Positions 32,606 through 40,563 of a DNA stretch of 40,607 nucleotides are shown one piece after another. How positions within the stretch are numbered: the first letter of the stretch is position 1; each line of letters starts with the position of its first letter. The notes beneath the pieces are model-generated. The model saw nothing but the letters and a program-made list of their open reading frames with translations, was not told where the DNA came from and made no database searches. The position numbers and the translations under genes are program-made. The DNA is from Streptomyces sparsogenes (GTDB lineage: Bacteria > Actinomycetota > Actinomycetes > Streptomycetales > Streptomycetaceae), in the NCBI RefSeq assembly GCF_001704635.1, contig NZ_MAXF01000124.1:1-40607 (forward strand), read 5' to 3'.

Positions 32606-33886
32606 TCAGTCCTGGTCGGCCAGGCGCAGCAGGGTGGTGGCCAGGACGTCGACGCCGTGGGCGCAGGCCTCGGGGGTGGAGTACTCGCGGGGGTTGTGGC
32701 TGATGCCGTCGTACTCGCCGCGTACGAAGATCATGGCGGTGGGGCAGAGGGCGGCGATCTCCTGGGCGTCGTGTCCGGCGCCGGAGAGCAGGGAGACGTG
32801 GTCCAGGCCGTGGTCGTCGGCGGCCTGGGCGATGACCTTCTGCACGCCCTCGTCGAAGGGGACGTAGGCGGTCTGGGCCATGCGCCGGGTGGTCAGCGAC
32901 AGGCCCGGCCACCTGTCCTCCAGGTCGCCCAGGAACGCGGCCAGGGCCTCCTCCGCCCGGGCCATCTGGCCGTCGTCGGGGTTGCGCAGATCGACGGTCA
33001 GCTCGGCGCGGGCCGGGACGATGTTGGTCAGGTCCGGGTGGACGGTGAGGTGGCCGACGGTGGCCCGCAGGTCTCCGTACGCGCCGGAGTCCACCAGGGA
33101 CCGCAGGTGGACGACGATCTGCGCGGCGGCGAGGCCCGCGTCGGCGCGCAGACGGGTGGGGGTGGTGCCGGCGTGGGCGGCGCGGCCGTGGATGGTGATC
33201 TCCTGCCAGGAGATGCCCTGCACGCCGGTGACGACACCGATCTCCACGCCGCGCTCGGCGAGTACGGGGCCCTGTTCGATGTGGCACTCGACGTAGGCGT
33301 GCGGCGGGGCGAGGCGTACGTCGGCGGGGCCGTCGAAGCCGGTGCGGGCGAGTTCGCCGCCGAGGGTGAGGCCGTCGCGGTCGGTCAGGGCGTGGGCGTA
33401 CTCCAGGGTGAGGCGGCCCGCGGCGACGGCGCTGCCGAGCATGTCGGTGCCGAAGCGGACGCCCTCCTCCTCGGTGAAGACGCCGACCTCGATCGGGCGG
33501 CGGGTGGCGATGCCGCGCTCGTCGAGGGTGCGGACGACCTCGATGCCGCCGAGGACGCCGAGGCAGCCGTCGAAGGCGCCCGCGGTGGCGACGCTGTCGA
33601 TGTGCGAGCCGGTCAGCACCGGGGCCGCGGTGGGGTCGGTGCCCTCCCGGCGGCCGTAGATGTTGCCCATCCGGTCCACGCGGACGGCCAGGCCGGCCTG
33701 TTCCATCCAGGCGATGACCTGGCGGCGGCCGGCCGCGTCCGCGTCGGTCAGGGCGAGGCGGTTGACGCCGCGCAGGCCGGTGCGCTTGTCGTCGTACGCC
33801 CCGATCTCGGCGAGGTCCATCAGCGACTGCCACAGGCGGTCGCCGTTGACGGTGATCGTGGCGGGGGTGGGGGTGGGGGCGGGCAT
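32606..33886 (-). CDS. M20-family Zn-dependent amidohydrolase (allantoate/N-carbamoyl-amino acid hydrolase type)
   Basis: The 426-residue protein has the M20 metal ligands in order: His in LTGSHIDSV, Asp in AFDGCLGVLGG, the EE pair in VFTEEEGVRF, His in AYVECHIEQGPVL, and His in SGAGHDAQEIA. A dimerisation domain sits between. The pattern matches hydantoinase/carbamoylase enzymes that cleave N-carbamoyl groups or ureido acids. It lies 79 bp downstream of the diaminopropionate ammonia-lyase-like gene. In enteric bacteria a related pairing (ygeX-ygeY) occurs in a purine/amino acid catabolic cluster. GGGAGAG upstream supports ATG 33886. Confidence 0.9.
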   Translation of the reverse strand: MPAPTPTPATITVNGDRLWQSLMDLAEIGAYDDKRTGLRGVNRLALTDADAAGRRQVIAWMEQAGLAVRVDRMGNIYGRREGTDPTAAPVLTGSHIDSVATAGAFDGCLGVLGGIEVVRTLDERGIATRRPIEVGVFTEEEGVRFGTDMLGSAVAAGRLTLEYAHALTDRDGLTLGGELARTGFDGPADVRLAPPHAYVECHIEQGPVLAERGVEIGVVTGVQGISWQEITIHGRAAHAGTTPTRLRADAGLAAAQIVVHLRSLVDSGAYGDLRATVGHLTVHPDLTNIVPARAELTVDLRNPDDGQMARAEEALAAFLGDLEDRWPGLSLTTRRMAQTAYVPFDEGVQKVIAQAADDHGLDHVSLLSGAGHDAQEIAALCPTAMIFVRGEYDGISHNPREYSTPEACAHGVDVLATTLLRLADQD

Positions 33887-33965
33887 GGGCTCTCTCCCGG
33901 ATGTCTGGTGTTCTGGTGCCGGAAACCGGCGAAGGGCGCGGAGGGCGGTGCTCGGTGGTCGGTGG

Positions 33966-35117
33966 TCAGTGGGCGGTGGCCGCGTGGGGGTTGGCCGCCG
34001 GGCCCTCCGTGCTGAGCAGCGCGACCACCGACGACGGGCCGAGCCCCAGCGCCGCCCGGCGCTCCTCGGCGCCCGCGCCCGTGAGCGCCACCCGCAGGCC
34101 GGCGAGCGTCGCGGCCCCGCAGGGGCCCGAGGCGACGCCGAGGGCGGCGAGGCGGGCGGCGGCGTGGGCGGCGGCCGAGTCGGGGACGGCGACGGCGGCG
34201 TCCAGGCCGCCCCGCAGGTAGGGCCAGGCGATGCTGGAGGGGGTGCCGCAGTTCAGCCCGGCCATGGTGGTGTCGCCGGTGGCGACGCTGACCGGTTCGC
34301 CGCGGGTGAGGCTTTCCAGGACGCAGGCCGCGGCCTCCGGCTCCACCGACAGCAGCGCCGGAGCCCGCCCGGACGGGCGGCTGCGGTAGTGGGTGATCAC
34401 GGCCTGGGCCAGGGACCCCACGCCCACCGGTACGGAGACGAGATCGGGTCCCTCGGTGGCCCCCGCGGCCGCCAGCTGCTCGTCGATCTCGGCGCAGAGG
34501 GTGGAGTAGCCCTCGACGATCCACCCGGGGATCCGCTCGTAGCCCGGCCAGGCGGTGTCCTGGACCAGGACCGCGTCCGGCGCGGCGGCGGCTTCGGCCG
34601 CCAGGCGCACGGCCTCGTCGTACGGCCCCGCGACCTGGGTGACCTCCGCCTGCTCGGCGGCGATGGCCGCCACGGCGCCCGGATGCACACCCCGCGGAAC
34701 GAAGACGTGGGCACGCTGCCCGAGCAGCCGCGCGGTGCGCGCCACCGCGCGGCCGTGGTTGCCGTCGGTGGCGGTCACCAGGGTGACCGGGCCCGGCTCG
34801 GCGCCGTCCGCGGCCGCCTCGGCAAGGATGCGGTGGACCGCCCAGGACGCGCCCAGCGCCTTGAAGGCGGGCAGTCCCAGACGGCACGACTCGTCCTTGA
34901 CGAAGACCCGGCCGACCCCCAACTCGATGGCCAGGGCCTGGAGTTCGGTCAGCGGGGTGGGGGAGTAGCCCGGCAGCGCGGCGTGGAAGCCACGCACCTC
35001 GGCGGGGGCGGGTGCGCAGCGCCAGCCGCGGGCGGCCGACCGCGCGGTCCACGGCGGCGTACGGAGGGAGGGCGTGTGGAGGGCGGGCGTACGGAGGGAG
35101 GGAGCGTTCTCAGGCAC
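33966..35117 (-). CDS. dpaL: Diaminopropionate ammonia-lyase-like PLP enzyme
   Basis: The 383-residue protein is a fold type II PLP enzyme. It has GYSPTPLTEL near the N-terminus, the PLP lysine in LPAFKALGASWA, the phosphate-binding ATDGNHGRAVARTA, the GVGSLAQAV glycine loop, and the cysteine-containing GLNCGTPS. These match diaminopropionate ammonia-lyase, which turns 2,3-diaminopropionate into pyruvate and ammonia. The N-terminus is repetitive (SLRTPALHTPSLRTP), so the start is unclear; GTG 35117 is used, ATG 35186 is possible but would nearly reach the divergent promoter. It is divergent from a LysR gene and followed by an M20 hydrolase. Confidence 0.85.
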   Translation of the reverse strand: MPENAPSLRTPALHTPSLRTPPWTARSAARGWRCAPAPAEVRGFHAALPGYSPTPLTELQALAIELGVGRVFVKDESCRLGLPAFKALGASWAVHRILAEAAADGAEPGPVTLVTATDGNHGRAVARTARLLGQRAHVFVPRGVHPGAVAAIAAEQAEVTQVAGPYDEAVRLAAEAAAAPDAVLVQDTAWPGYERIPGWIVEGYSTLCAEIDEQLAAAGATEGPDLVSVPVGVGSLAQAVITHYRSRPSGRAPALLSVEPEAAACVLESLTRGEPVSVATGDTTMAGLNCGTPSSIAWPYLRGGLDAAVAVPDSAAAHAAARLAALGVASGPCGAATLAGLRVALTGAGAEERRAALGLGPSSVVALLSTEGPAANPHAATAH

Positions 35118-35160
35118 ACGATCAGGGTCCACGGACGGCCACGATCGGTCCAGCGAATGT

Positions 35161-35181
35161 TTTCGACCTATAGTCGTCGGA
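35161..35181. promoter_or_regulatory. Candidate LysR-type operator
   Basis: CGAC (35164-35167) and GTCG (35173-35176) form a small inverted repeat in the AT-rich centre between the divergent dpaL-like and LysR genes, where a LysR box is expected. Short arms make this tentative. Confidence 0.35.
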
Positions 35182-35224
35182 ACCACCGATGATTGCTGAA
35201 GGGCGAGTCCAGAGGAGACCGCCG

Positions 35225-36169
35225 GTGTTCGACCTGCACCGACTGCGTCTGCTGCGCGAGCTGAAGCACCGCGGCACCCTCGCGGCCGTCGCCGCCGCCC
35301 TGTCCTACGCCCCCTCCTCCGTCTCCCAGCAGCTCTCGCAGCTGGAAGCCGAGGTCGGTGTCCGTCTTCTGGAGCCCGTCGGGCGGCGGGTGCGGCTGAC
35401 CGAGCAGGCGGAGATCCTCGTCGCCCACACCGAGGCCGTCCTCGAACGCCTGGAGCGGGCGGAGGCCGACATCGCCACCTCCCTCACCGACCTGACCGGC
35501 ACCCTGCGCGTCGCCTCGTTCCAGACGGCTGCCCTGGCGCTGGTCCCGACCGCGCTCGGCCTGCTGCGCGACCTCCACCCGCGGCTGCGCGTCCACGTGA
35601 CCCACATGGAGCCGGAGAGGTCCCTGCCCGCCCTTCAGGCCCGCGACTTCGACCTCGTCATCGCCGAGGAATACCCCGGCAACCCCAACCCGCGGCCCGC
35701 CGGACTGGAACAGGAAGACCTGCTCGACGATCCCCTGCGCCTGGCCCTGCCCGCCCCGGCCGACCGCCCGGAGGTGGCCACCGGCGGCCCGATGGCGGCG
35801 CTGCGCTCACTCGCCGACCGGCCCTGGGTCATGGAGCCGGAGGGCACCGCCGCCCGGCACTGGGCCATGACCCTGTGCCGCAACGCGGGCTTCGAACCCG
35901 ATGTGCGGTTCGAGACCACCGACCTCCTGCTCCACCTCCGCCTCGTCGAGCAGGAACACGCCGCCGCCTTCCTGCCCGACCTCGTCTGGAGCGCACAACC
36001 CCCGACCGTCACCCTGCGGCCGCTGCCCCGCGGCCACCGCACCCGCCGCATCTTCACCGTCGTACGCCGCGGCCGCAGCCGACACCCCGCGATCCTGGCC
36101 TGCCGCGACGCCCTCCTGCGCGCGGTCGGCCTCCGGTCCGACCAACAGGCGGGAACCCCGGGGCCATGA
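35225..36169 (+). CDS. LysR-type regulator of the dpaL-like operon
   Basis: The 314-residue protein begins FDLHRLRLLRELKHRGTLAA, with the helix-turn-helix ALSYAPSSVSQQLSQLEAEV and a LysR-type effector domain (TLRVASFQTAALALVPTALG). GTG 35225 has AGAGGAG about seven bases upstream; the in-frame ATG at 35189 lacks one. It is divergent from the ammonia-lyase gene across about 107 bp and likely controls that operon, sensing an amino acid. The C-terminus is basic. Confidence 0.9.
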   Translation: MFDLHRLRLLRELKHRGTLAAVAAALSYAPSSVSQQLSQLEAEVGVRLLEPVGRRVRLTEQAEILVAHTEAVLERLERAEADIATSLTDLTGTLRVASFQTAALALVPTALGLLRDLHPRLRVHVTHMEPERSLPALQARDFDLVIAEEYPGNPNPRPAGLEQEDLLDDPLRLALPAPADRPEVATGGPMAALRSLADRPWVMEPEGTAARHWAMTLCRNAGFEPDVRFETTDLLLHLRLVEQEHAAAFLPDLVWSAQPPTVTLRPLPRGHRTRRIFTVVRRGRSRHPAILACRDALLRAVGLRSDQQAGTPGP

Positions 36170-36218
36170 GCGCGCCGGCCGGCCAGGCCACGTGCGTCGG
36201 TTGCGGGCCTCGCCTACG

Positions 36219-36530
36219 TCAACGGATCCAGACGGCCCGGCCCAGGATGGCGATCTCGCCCTCCTGGGAGCGGCCGCCGGGCGGGATCACATCGATGACC
36301 GGCCCGCTGCAGTCGTTGTTCGCGTAGGCGAGAGCGTATTCGTTGGTGTCGTTGTACACGTGGAACCTGTTGTCCTCCAGCTGCACCCGGACGCAGCCCG
36401 TTGGGTTGACGACACGCCAGGTGCTGTTGAACAGGTCGCCGTGAGCGGCGGACGCCGAGGTGGCCATCGAGAGGGTGAGGGCTCCCGCTGCGGCCAGAAT
36501 CCCGGCAGTGGTGGTGAGGCGGCGCATCAT
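36219..36530 (-). CDS. Small secreted protein of unknown function
   Basis: The 103-residue precursor has a signal peptide cleaved after about residue 29 (LTLSMATSASAA). The mature part of about 74 residues has two cysteines (Cys46, Cys74) that could form one disulfide, plus a beta-rich pattern (GCVRVQLEDNRFHVYNDTN, GEIAILGRAVWIR). The start is clear: GGAAGGAG lies nine bases upstream of ATG 36530. I do not recognise a family; it may be an inhibitor-like or cell-wall protein. It is convergent with the LysR gene. Confidence 0.75.
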   Translation of the reverse strand: MMRRLTTTAGILAAAGALTLSMATSASAAHGDLFNSTWRVVNPTGCVRVQLEDNRFHVYNDTNEYALAYANNDCSGPVIDVIPPGGRSQEGEIAILGRAVWIR

Positions 36531-36802
36531 GCCTGACTCCTTCCGAGGGCTGCGGTCGGTGTGGCCGTCCCAGACCGACCGACAGTCCCTGGATACCGGC
36601 ACGCACCGGAATTCCGGTGGAGCCGCGATGGGGAGGAGGCCGACTCGACAGAGGCGCGTCCGCTCCATCGGCGGTGTGACACACTGCGCTCCCAGGCCCC
36701 GACTGACCAGGACGCGCGGGGACTTGCCGGAGCGACTGCGAGGAGAGCTATGAGGGCGAACGAACTCGCCTGGACCCGGTTCCTGCGATTCGCCACCCAC
36801 CG
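36531..36802. promoter_or_regulatory. Divergent promoter region without a gene
   Basis: These 272 bp separate the secreted-protein gene (minus) from the MBL-fold gene (plus). No gene with a good ribosome binding site is visible. ATTCCGGTGGAGCC and similar G/C stretches show no strong repeat. Confidence 0.4.
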
Positions 36803-37726
36803 ATGAGCGCGCAGACCGGCACCCTCCAGCCGGTGGCCGACGGCGTCTACGGCTGGGTCCAGCCGGACGGCTCGTGGTGGGTCAACAACGCGGGGGTGGT
36901 GGCCACGGACGACGGTGTCGTCCTGATCGACACCTGCGCCACCGAGCGCCGCACCCGCAATCTGCTGCGCGCCGTCGCCGAAGCCACCGGTGGCGCGCCC
37001 GTGCGGTACGCGGTCAACACCCATCTGCACGGCGACCACACCCATGGGAACAGCCTGCTGCCCGAGGCCACGACGATCGTCGCGCACGAGGCGACCCGCG
37101 AGGGGATCCTGGCGGACACCGTGATCGACGGGTGTCCGCCCGCGTGGCATCCGCTGCCGGACTGGGGCGGGGTGGCGCGGCGGGCGCCCGGGGTGACCTT
37201 CCGTACGGCGCTGACGCTGCACGTGGGGGAGCGGCGCATCGAGCTGCGTCACCCGGGGTACGCCGCGCACACCCCCGGCGACGCCGTCGCGTGGCTTTCC
37301 GGGGAGCGTGTTCTGTTCGCCGGGGATCTGCTCTTCCACCAGGTCACTCCGCTGGTGTTCATGGGCTCGCTGGAGGGCGCGCTGCGCTCGCTCGACTGGA
37401 TCGCCGCGTTCGAGCCCGAGCGTGTCGTACCCGGGCACGGCCCGCTCATCGACGCGGACACCCTGCCCGAGGTGCTGGACACCCACCGGCGCTACTACCG
37501 GCTGGTGGTGGACACCGCCGAGGCCGGTCTGCGGGACGGGCTGACGCCGCTGGAGGCCGCGCGGGGCTGTTCGCTCGGCGAATTCGGCGGTCTGCCCGAC
37601 GCCGAGCGCATCGTCCTCAACCTGCACCGCGCGTACGCGGACCGCACCGGTGCGGACTTCGACCCGTTCGGGACCTTCGCCGACGCGATCGCCTACAACG
37701 GAGGGCCGCTGCCCACCCGGGTCTGA
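36803..37726 (+). CDS. MBL-fold metallo-hydrolase
   Basis: The 307-residue protein has the metallo-beta-lactamase motif HLHGDHTHGN (about residues 73-82), a downstream His in LRHPGYAAHTPGD, the metal-bridging Asp in LFAGDLLFH, and the final His in VVPGHGPLI. Such enzymes bind two metal ions and hydrolyse thioesters, lactones or other esters. No signal peptide is visible. It precedes the lasso peptide cluster in the same direction by 135 bp, but repeats in the gap suggest the cluster has its own promoter. Whether it belongs to the cluster is unknown. Confidence 0.88.
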   Translation: MSAQTGTLQPVADGVYGWVQPDGSWWVNNAGVVATDDGVVLIDTCATERRTRNLLRAVAEATGGAPVRYAVNTHLHGDHTHGNSLLPEATTIVAHEATREGILADTVIDGCPPAWHPLPDWGGVARRAPGVTFRTALTLHVGERRIELRHPGYAAHTPGDAVAWLSGERVLFAGDLLFHQVTPLVFMGSLEGALRSLDWIAAFEPERVVPGHGPLIDADTLPEVLDTHRRYYRLVVDTAEAGLRDGLTPLEAARGCSLGEFGGLPDAERIVLNLHRAYADRTGADFDPFGTFADAIAYNGGPLPTRV

Positions 37727-37727
37727 G

Positions 37728-37766
37728 CGACGTGTCAGGAACGAGTCCGCTCCGACGTGTCAGGAA
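37728..37766 (+). promoter_or_regulatory. 14-bp direct repeat upstream of the lasso precursor
   Basis: CGACGTGTCAGGAA occurs exactly at 37728-37741 and 37753-37766, a 25-bp period. The pair lies 96-134 bp upstream of the precursor start, where an operator for the cluster would be expected. No regulator gene lies in the cluster itself. Confidence 0.55.
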
Positions 37767-37861
37767 GCTGCCGCCGCGTTGTGGCTAGTGGGGTGTGGGG
37801 GGCGGGTAGGGACTGGGCGACCTCGGGGTCGATTCACTGGATCAATCTCTGGAGGAAACCC

Positions 37862-38002
37862 ATGGAGAAGCAGTCGAGAACGGACGAGACCGTCGAGAGC
37901 TACGAGCCGCCGGCGCTGGTGGGCGTGGGCGAGTTCTCGGAGGACACGCTGGGGTTCGGCCACCGGTACGAGGACGTGCTCGGCGAGCAGGGCTGGGGGT
38001 GA
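37862..38002 (+). CDS. Lasso peptide precursor
   Basis: The 46-residue precursor has a leader with the recognition motif YxxPxL (YEPPAL, residues 14-19), then G-x-F, and a Thr at the penultimate leader position (Thr29-Leu30). The predicted core is GFGHRYEDVLGEQGWG (residues 31-46). Gly1 of the core would form an isopeptide bond with Asp8 (or Glu7). The Gly-Phe-Gly start and Asp8 recall sungsanpin and chaxapeptin, but the rest differs. GGAGG six bases upstream fixes ATG 37862. The calculated monoisotopic mass of the cyclised core is 1787.80. It is followed by cyclase, RRE and peptidase genes. Confidence 0.93.
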   Translation: MEKQSRTDETVESYEPPALVGVGEFSEDTLGFGHRYEDVLGEQGWG

Positions 38003-38026
38003 CGGCAGCCTTCCGGACCGTTTGAG

Positions 38027-39862
38027 ATGAGCGCCGGGTTTGTCGTCCTTCCGGACGCGCCGGGTACACAGCTCTCGTTTGATGCGTATCCCTTTGAGGC
38101 TCCCCGGCTGATCCCGCACCCGTCCGGCCGACCGTGGCTGGTGGGGCGGTGGGAGCCGGATGAGATTCGTCAGGTGGCGACCGGGCCCGTGCGACTGGTG
38201 GTGATCGGGTTCTGCCCGGTCACCACCGGCCGGCTCGAGGAGCTGTGCCGGCGGGTTCGCACGGTGGCCGAGGTGGACGCCGTGGCCAAGGCGCTGCCGG
38301 GGAGCTTCCATCTGGTCGCCGCCGTCGGCGCCACCACACGTGTGCAGGGCGGCGTGACGGGCCTGCGCCAGGTGTTCCACACCAGGCTGGGCGGGGTGCC
38401 GATCGCCGCCGACCGGGCCGATGTGCTCGCGGCGATGACCGGGGCCGGGATCGACGCGGACACGCTGGCCGTGCGCGTCGTGTGCGGGGGCATGCTGCCG
38501 CCGCCGCTCGCCGACCGGAGCGTGTGGGCGGGCGTGGCCACGGTGGCGCACGACCACAGCCTGTGGCTGGAGCCGGGTGGGGCGCGCGAGGTGCGGTGGT
38601 GGCGGCCGCCCGCTCCCGAACTCGGCCTGGAAGAAGGCGCATCGGCGCTCAGAGGGGCGCTGATCACCGCCGTGGACGGGCGCCGCCGCGCGGGAGGCGG
38701 GCTCAGCGCGGACCTGTCCGGCGGCATGGACTCGACCACGCTGAGTTTCCTGGCCGCACGGCACACCCCCACCCTGCTGACCTTCCGATGGGCCGAGGCC
38801 GAGGCCGGAAACGACGACGCCCGCTTCGCCGAACAGGCCGCCCGCTCGCTGCCCGAGGCGCGCCATCTGGTCGTGGGGCAGCGGGACCTGCCGTCGATCT
38901 TCACCGACCCCGGGGCCCTGGCCGACACCGAGCGGCCGTATCTGTACCCGCGCACCCTGGCGCGCGTCCGGTACACGGCGCGGCTGCTCGCCGAGCGCGG
39001 GTCCCGCTCGCACCTGGCCGGACACGGCGCCGACGAGCTCTTCGGGCCGGTCCCCGGCTATCTGCACCGGCTGGCCCGCCGCCGGCCCCTGACGGCGCTC
39101 CGGCATCTGCGCGGACACCGCGCGCTCAGCCGCTGGTCCCTCGCCCCGACCCTCGCCCAACTGGTGCGGACGGACGGCCCGGCCCAGTGGTGGCTGACCC
39201 AGGCCGAGCAGCTGACCAGCCCCGCCCCGCCCCGCAGAGTCCCCTCCCTCGGCTGGGGCCTCACACCGCTCCGCGCCCCGGTCTGGGCGACCGCCGACGC
39301 CGTGGACGCGGCGCGCCGAGCGCTGCGCGAGGCCGCCGAACACGCCGCGCCGTTCGCCGAGGACCGGGGCCAACACCAGTACCTGACCGCGCTGCGGATC
39401 ACCGCGCCGGCGTACCGGCAGGTGTCCTGGCTCTTCGGCGCGGCGGGGGTGGAACTGCACCAGCCCTACCTGGACGACCGGGTCGTGGAGGCGGCGCTGG
39501 CGGTGCGCCTCCACGAGCGCGTCACACCATGGCGGTACAAGCCGCTGCTGGCCGCGTCCATGCGGGGCCTGGTGCCGGACGTGGTGCTCGGCCGCATCAC
39601 CAAAGGCGACTTCAGCGCCGATGTGCGGGCCGGGCGGCGACGCAACCTGTCCGCGCTGCTCGAGGTGTTCTCCGACTCCGCCCTGGCCGACATGGGCCTG
39701 GTGTCCCCGGGGGCGCTGCGCGACTACCTGCTGACACCGCACGCCGACATCTCCCGGGACATCGCCACCGAAAAGCTGTTGGGCTGTGAGACCTGGGCCC
39801 GCGCGGCACGGCAACCTCAACCCCTGGGGAAGCCCCACGGGAAACCTCTTGGGAAGCGATGA
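38027..39862 (+). CDS. Lasso peptide cyclase (asparagine synthetase-like)
   Basis: The 611-residue protein is homologous to asparagine synthetase B. It has the ATP-pyrophosphatase P-loop SGGMDST (231-237), GHGADELFG, and C-terminal GRITKGDFSADV. The N-terminal half resembles a glutamine amidotransferase domain but starts MSAGF, with no Cys at position 2, as in lasso cyclases. It adenylates the side-chain carboxylate at core position 7-9 and joins it to Gly1. Its stop overlaps the next start by ATGA. The C-terminus ends in a basic repeat (PLGKPHGKPLGKR). Confidence 0.93.
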   Translation: MSAGFVVLPDAPGTQLSFDAYPFEAPRLIPHPSGRPWLVGRWEPDEIRQVATGPVRLVVIGFCPVTTGRLEELCRRVRTVAEVDAVAKALPGSFHLVAAVGATTRVQGGVTGLRQVFHTRLGGVPIAADRADVLAAMTGAGIDADTLAVRVVCGGMLPPPLADRSVWAGVATVAHDHSLWLEPGGAREVRWWRPPAPELGLEEGASALRGALITAVDGRRRAGGGLSADLSGGMDSTTLSFLAARHTPTLLTFRWAEAEAGNDDARFAEQAARSLPEARHLVVGQRDLPSIFTDPGALADTERPYLYPRTLARVRYTARLLAERGSRSHLAGHGADELFGPVPGYLHRLARRRPLTALRHLRGHRALSRWSLAPTLAQLVRTDGPAQWWLTQAEQLTSPAPPRRVPSLGWGLTPLRAPVWATADAVDAARRALREAAEHAAPFAEDRGQHQYLTALRITAPAYRQVSWLFGAAGVELHQPYLDDRVVEAALAVRLHERVTPWRYKPLLAASMRGLVPDVVLGRITKGDFSADVRAGRRRNLSALLEVFSDSALADMGLVSPGALRDYLLTPHADISRDIATEKLLGCETWARAARQPQPLGKPHGKPLGKR

Positions 39863-40125
39863 TGTCCCTGAATCTGCATCAGGACGTGTCCATGGCCGAG
39901 ACCGACGACGGCGCCGTGCTGCTCCACCAGCGCACCGGACGCTACTGGCAGCTCAACCCCACCGGGGTGTTCGTGCTGAAGACCCTGCTGGACGGGCGTA
40001 CGGACGAGCAGGCCGCCGACCAGCTCGCCGCCCGCCACCGCCTCGACACCGCCGACGCCCGCCGCGACGTGTCCCGCCTGGTGTCCCAGCTGCGGGCCGC
40101 GCACCTGCTCACGGAGGCCCGATGA
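39859..40125 (+). CDS. Lasso peptide RRE protein (B1, PqqD-like)
   Basis: The 88-residue protein is a stand-alone RiPP recognition element: VLLHQRTGRYWQLNPTGVF, then LLDGRTDEQAADQLAARH and a C-terminal helix (DVSRLVSQLRAAHLL). It binds the leader YxxPxL motif and presents the precursor to the peptidase. ATG starts at 39859 and 39862 are both possible; the first overlaps the cyclase stop. The gene overlaps the peptidase gene in ATGA, indicating coupled translation. Confidence 0.93.
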   Translation: MMSLNLHQDVSMAETDDGAVLLHQRTGRYWQLNPTGVFVLKTLLDGRTDEQAADQLAARHRLDTADARRDVSRLVSQLRAAHLLTEAR

Positions 40126-40550
40126 GCGCCCCGGTGGCGCTGCCCGACCGCGACCGGCTGCCGCTCCACCGGCGGGTGATGCCCTGGCTCGCGGTGGTCG
40201 TGGCCCGTCTGCTCGCCCGCGCCAAACCGGCCCGGGTGCGCGCGGTGCTGGAGTTCCTGCGGCGCGGCGCCCGGCCCGCCACCGCCGAACAGGCGCTGGC
40301 CGCCCGGCGGGCCGTGGTGGCGGTGAGCCTGCGCTGCGCGGGCCAGGCGTGTCTCCAGCGGTCCATCGCGGCGGCGCTGCTGTGCCGCGGCCGGGGCGTG
40401 TGGCCCACCTGGTGCACGGGGGTGCGCACCAGCCCGTTCGAGGCCCACGCCTGGATCGAGGTCGCGGGCGAGCCCATCGGGGAGCCCTACCCGGCGGGGC
40501 ACTACCGCCCGCTGCTGTCCGTGGCCCCGGCGGCCCGCGAGCGGAGTTGA
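40122..40550 (+). CDS. Lasso peptide leader peptidase (B2, transglutaminase-like)
   Basis: The 142-residue protein has the B2 catalytic pattern: Cys77 in GQACLQRSIAAALLC and His109 in SPFEAHAWIEV, with the third residue normally a few positions later (here GEPIGEP rather than a clear Asp). It removes the leader before ring closure. It overlaps B1 by four bases. It is the last gene before the hairpin at 40564. No transporter gene follows within the window. Confidence 0.92.
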   Translation: MSAPVALPDRDRLPLHRRVMPWLAVVVARLLARAKPARVRAVLEFLRRGARPATAEQALAARRAVVAVSLRCAGQACLQRSIAAALLCRGRGVWPTWCTGVRTSPFEAHAWIEVAGEPIGEPYPAGHYRPLLSVAPAARERS

Positions 40551-40563
40551 GTTTGTGGTGAGT

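Noticed and set aside
37727..37861. Longer lasso precursor starting at 37757
   Set aside because: The extension lacks a ribosome binding site and is not leader-like; GGAGG marks the start at 37862.
37760..39838. A 692-residue open frame on the minus strand across the lasso genes
   Set aside because: It is antisense to the cyclase gene, and no ribosome binding site or domain supports it.
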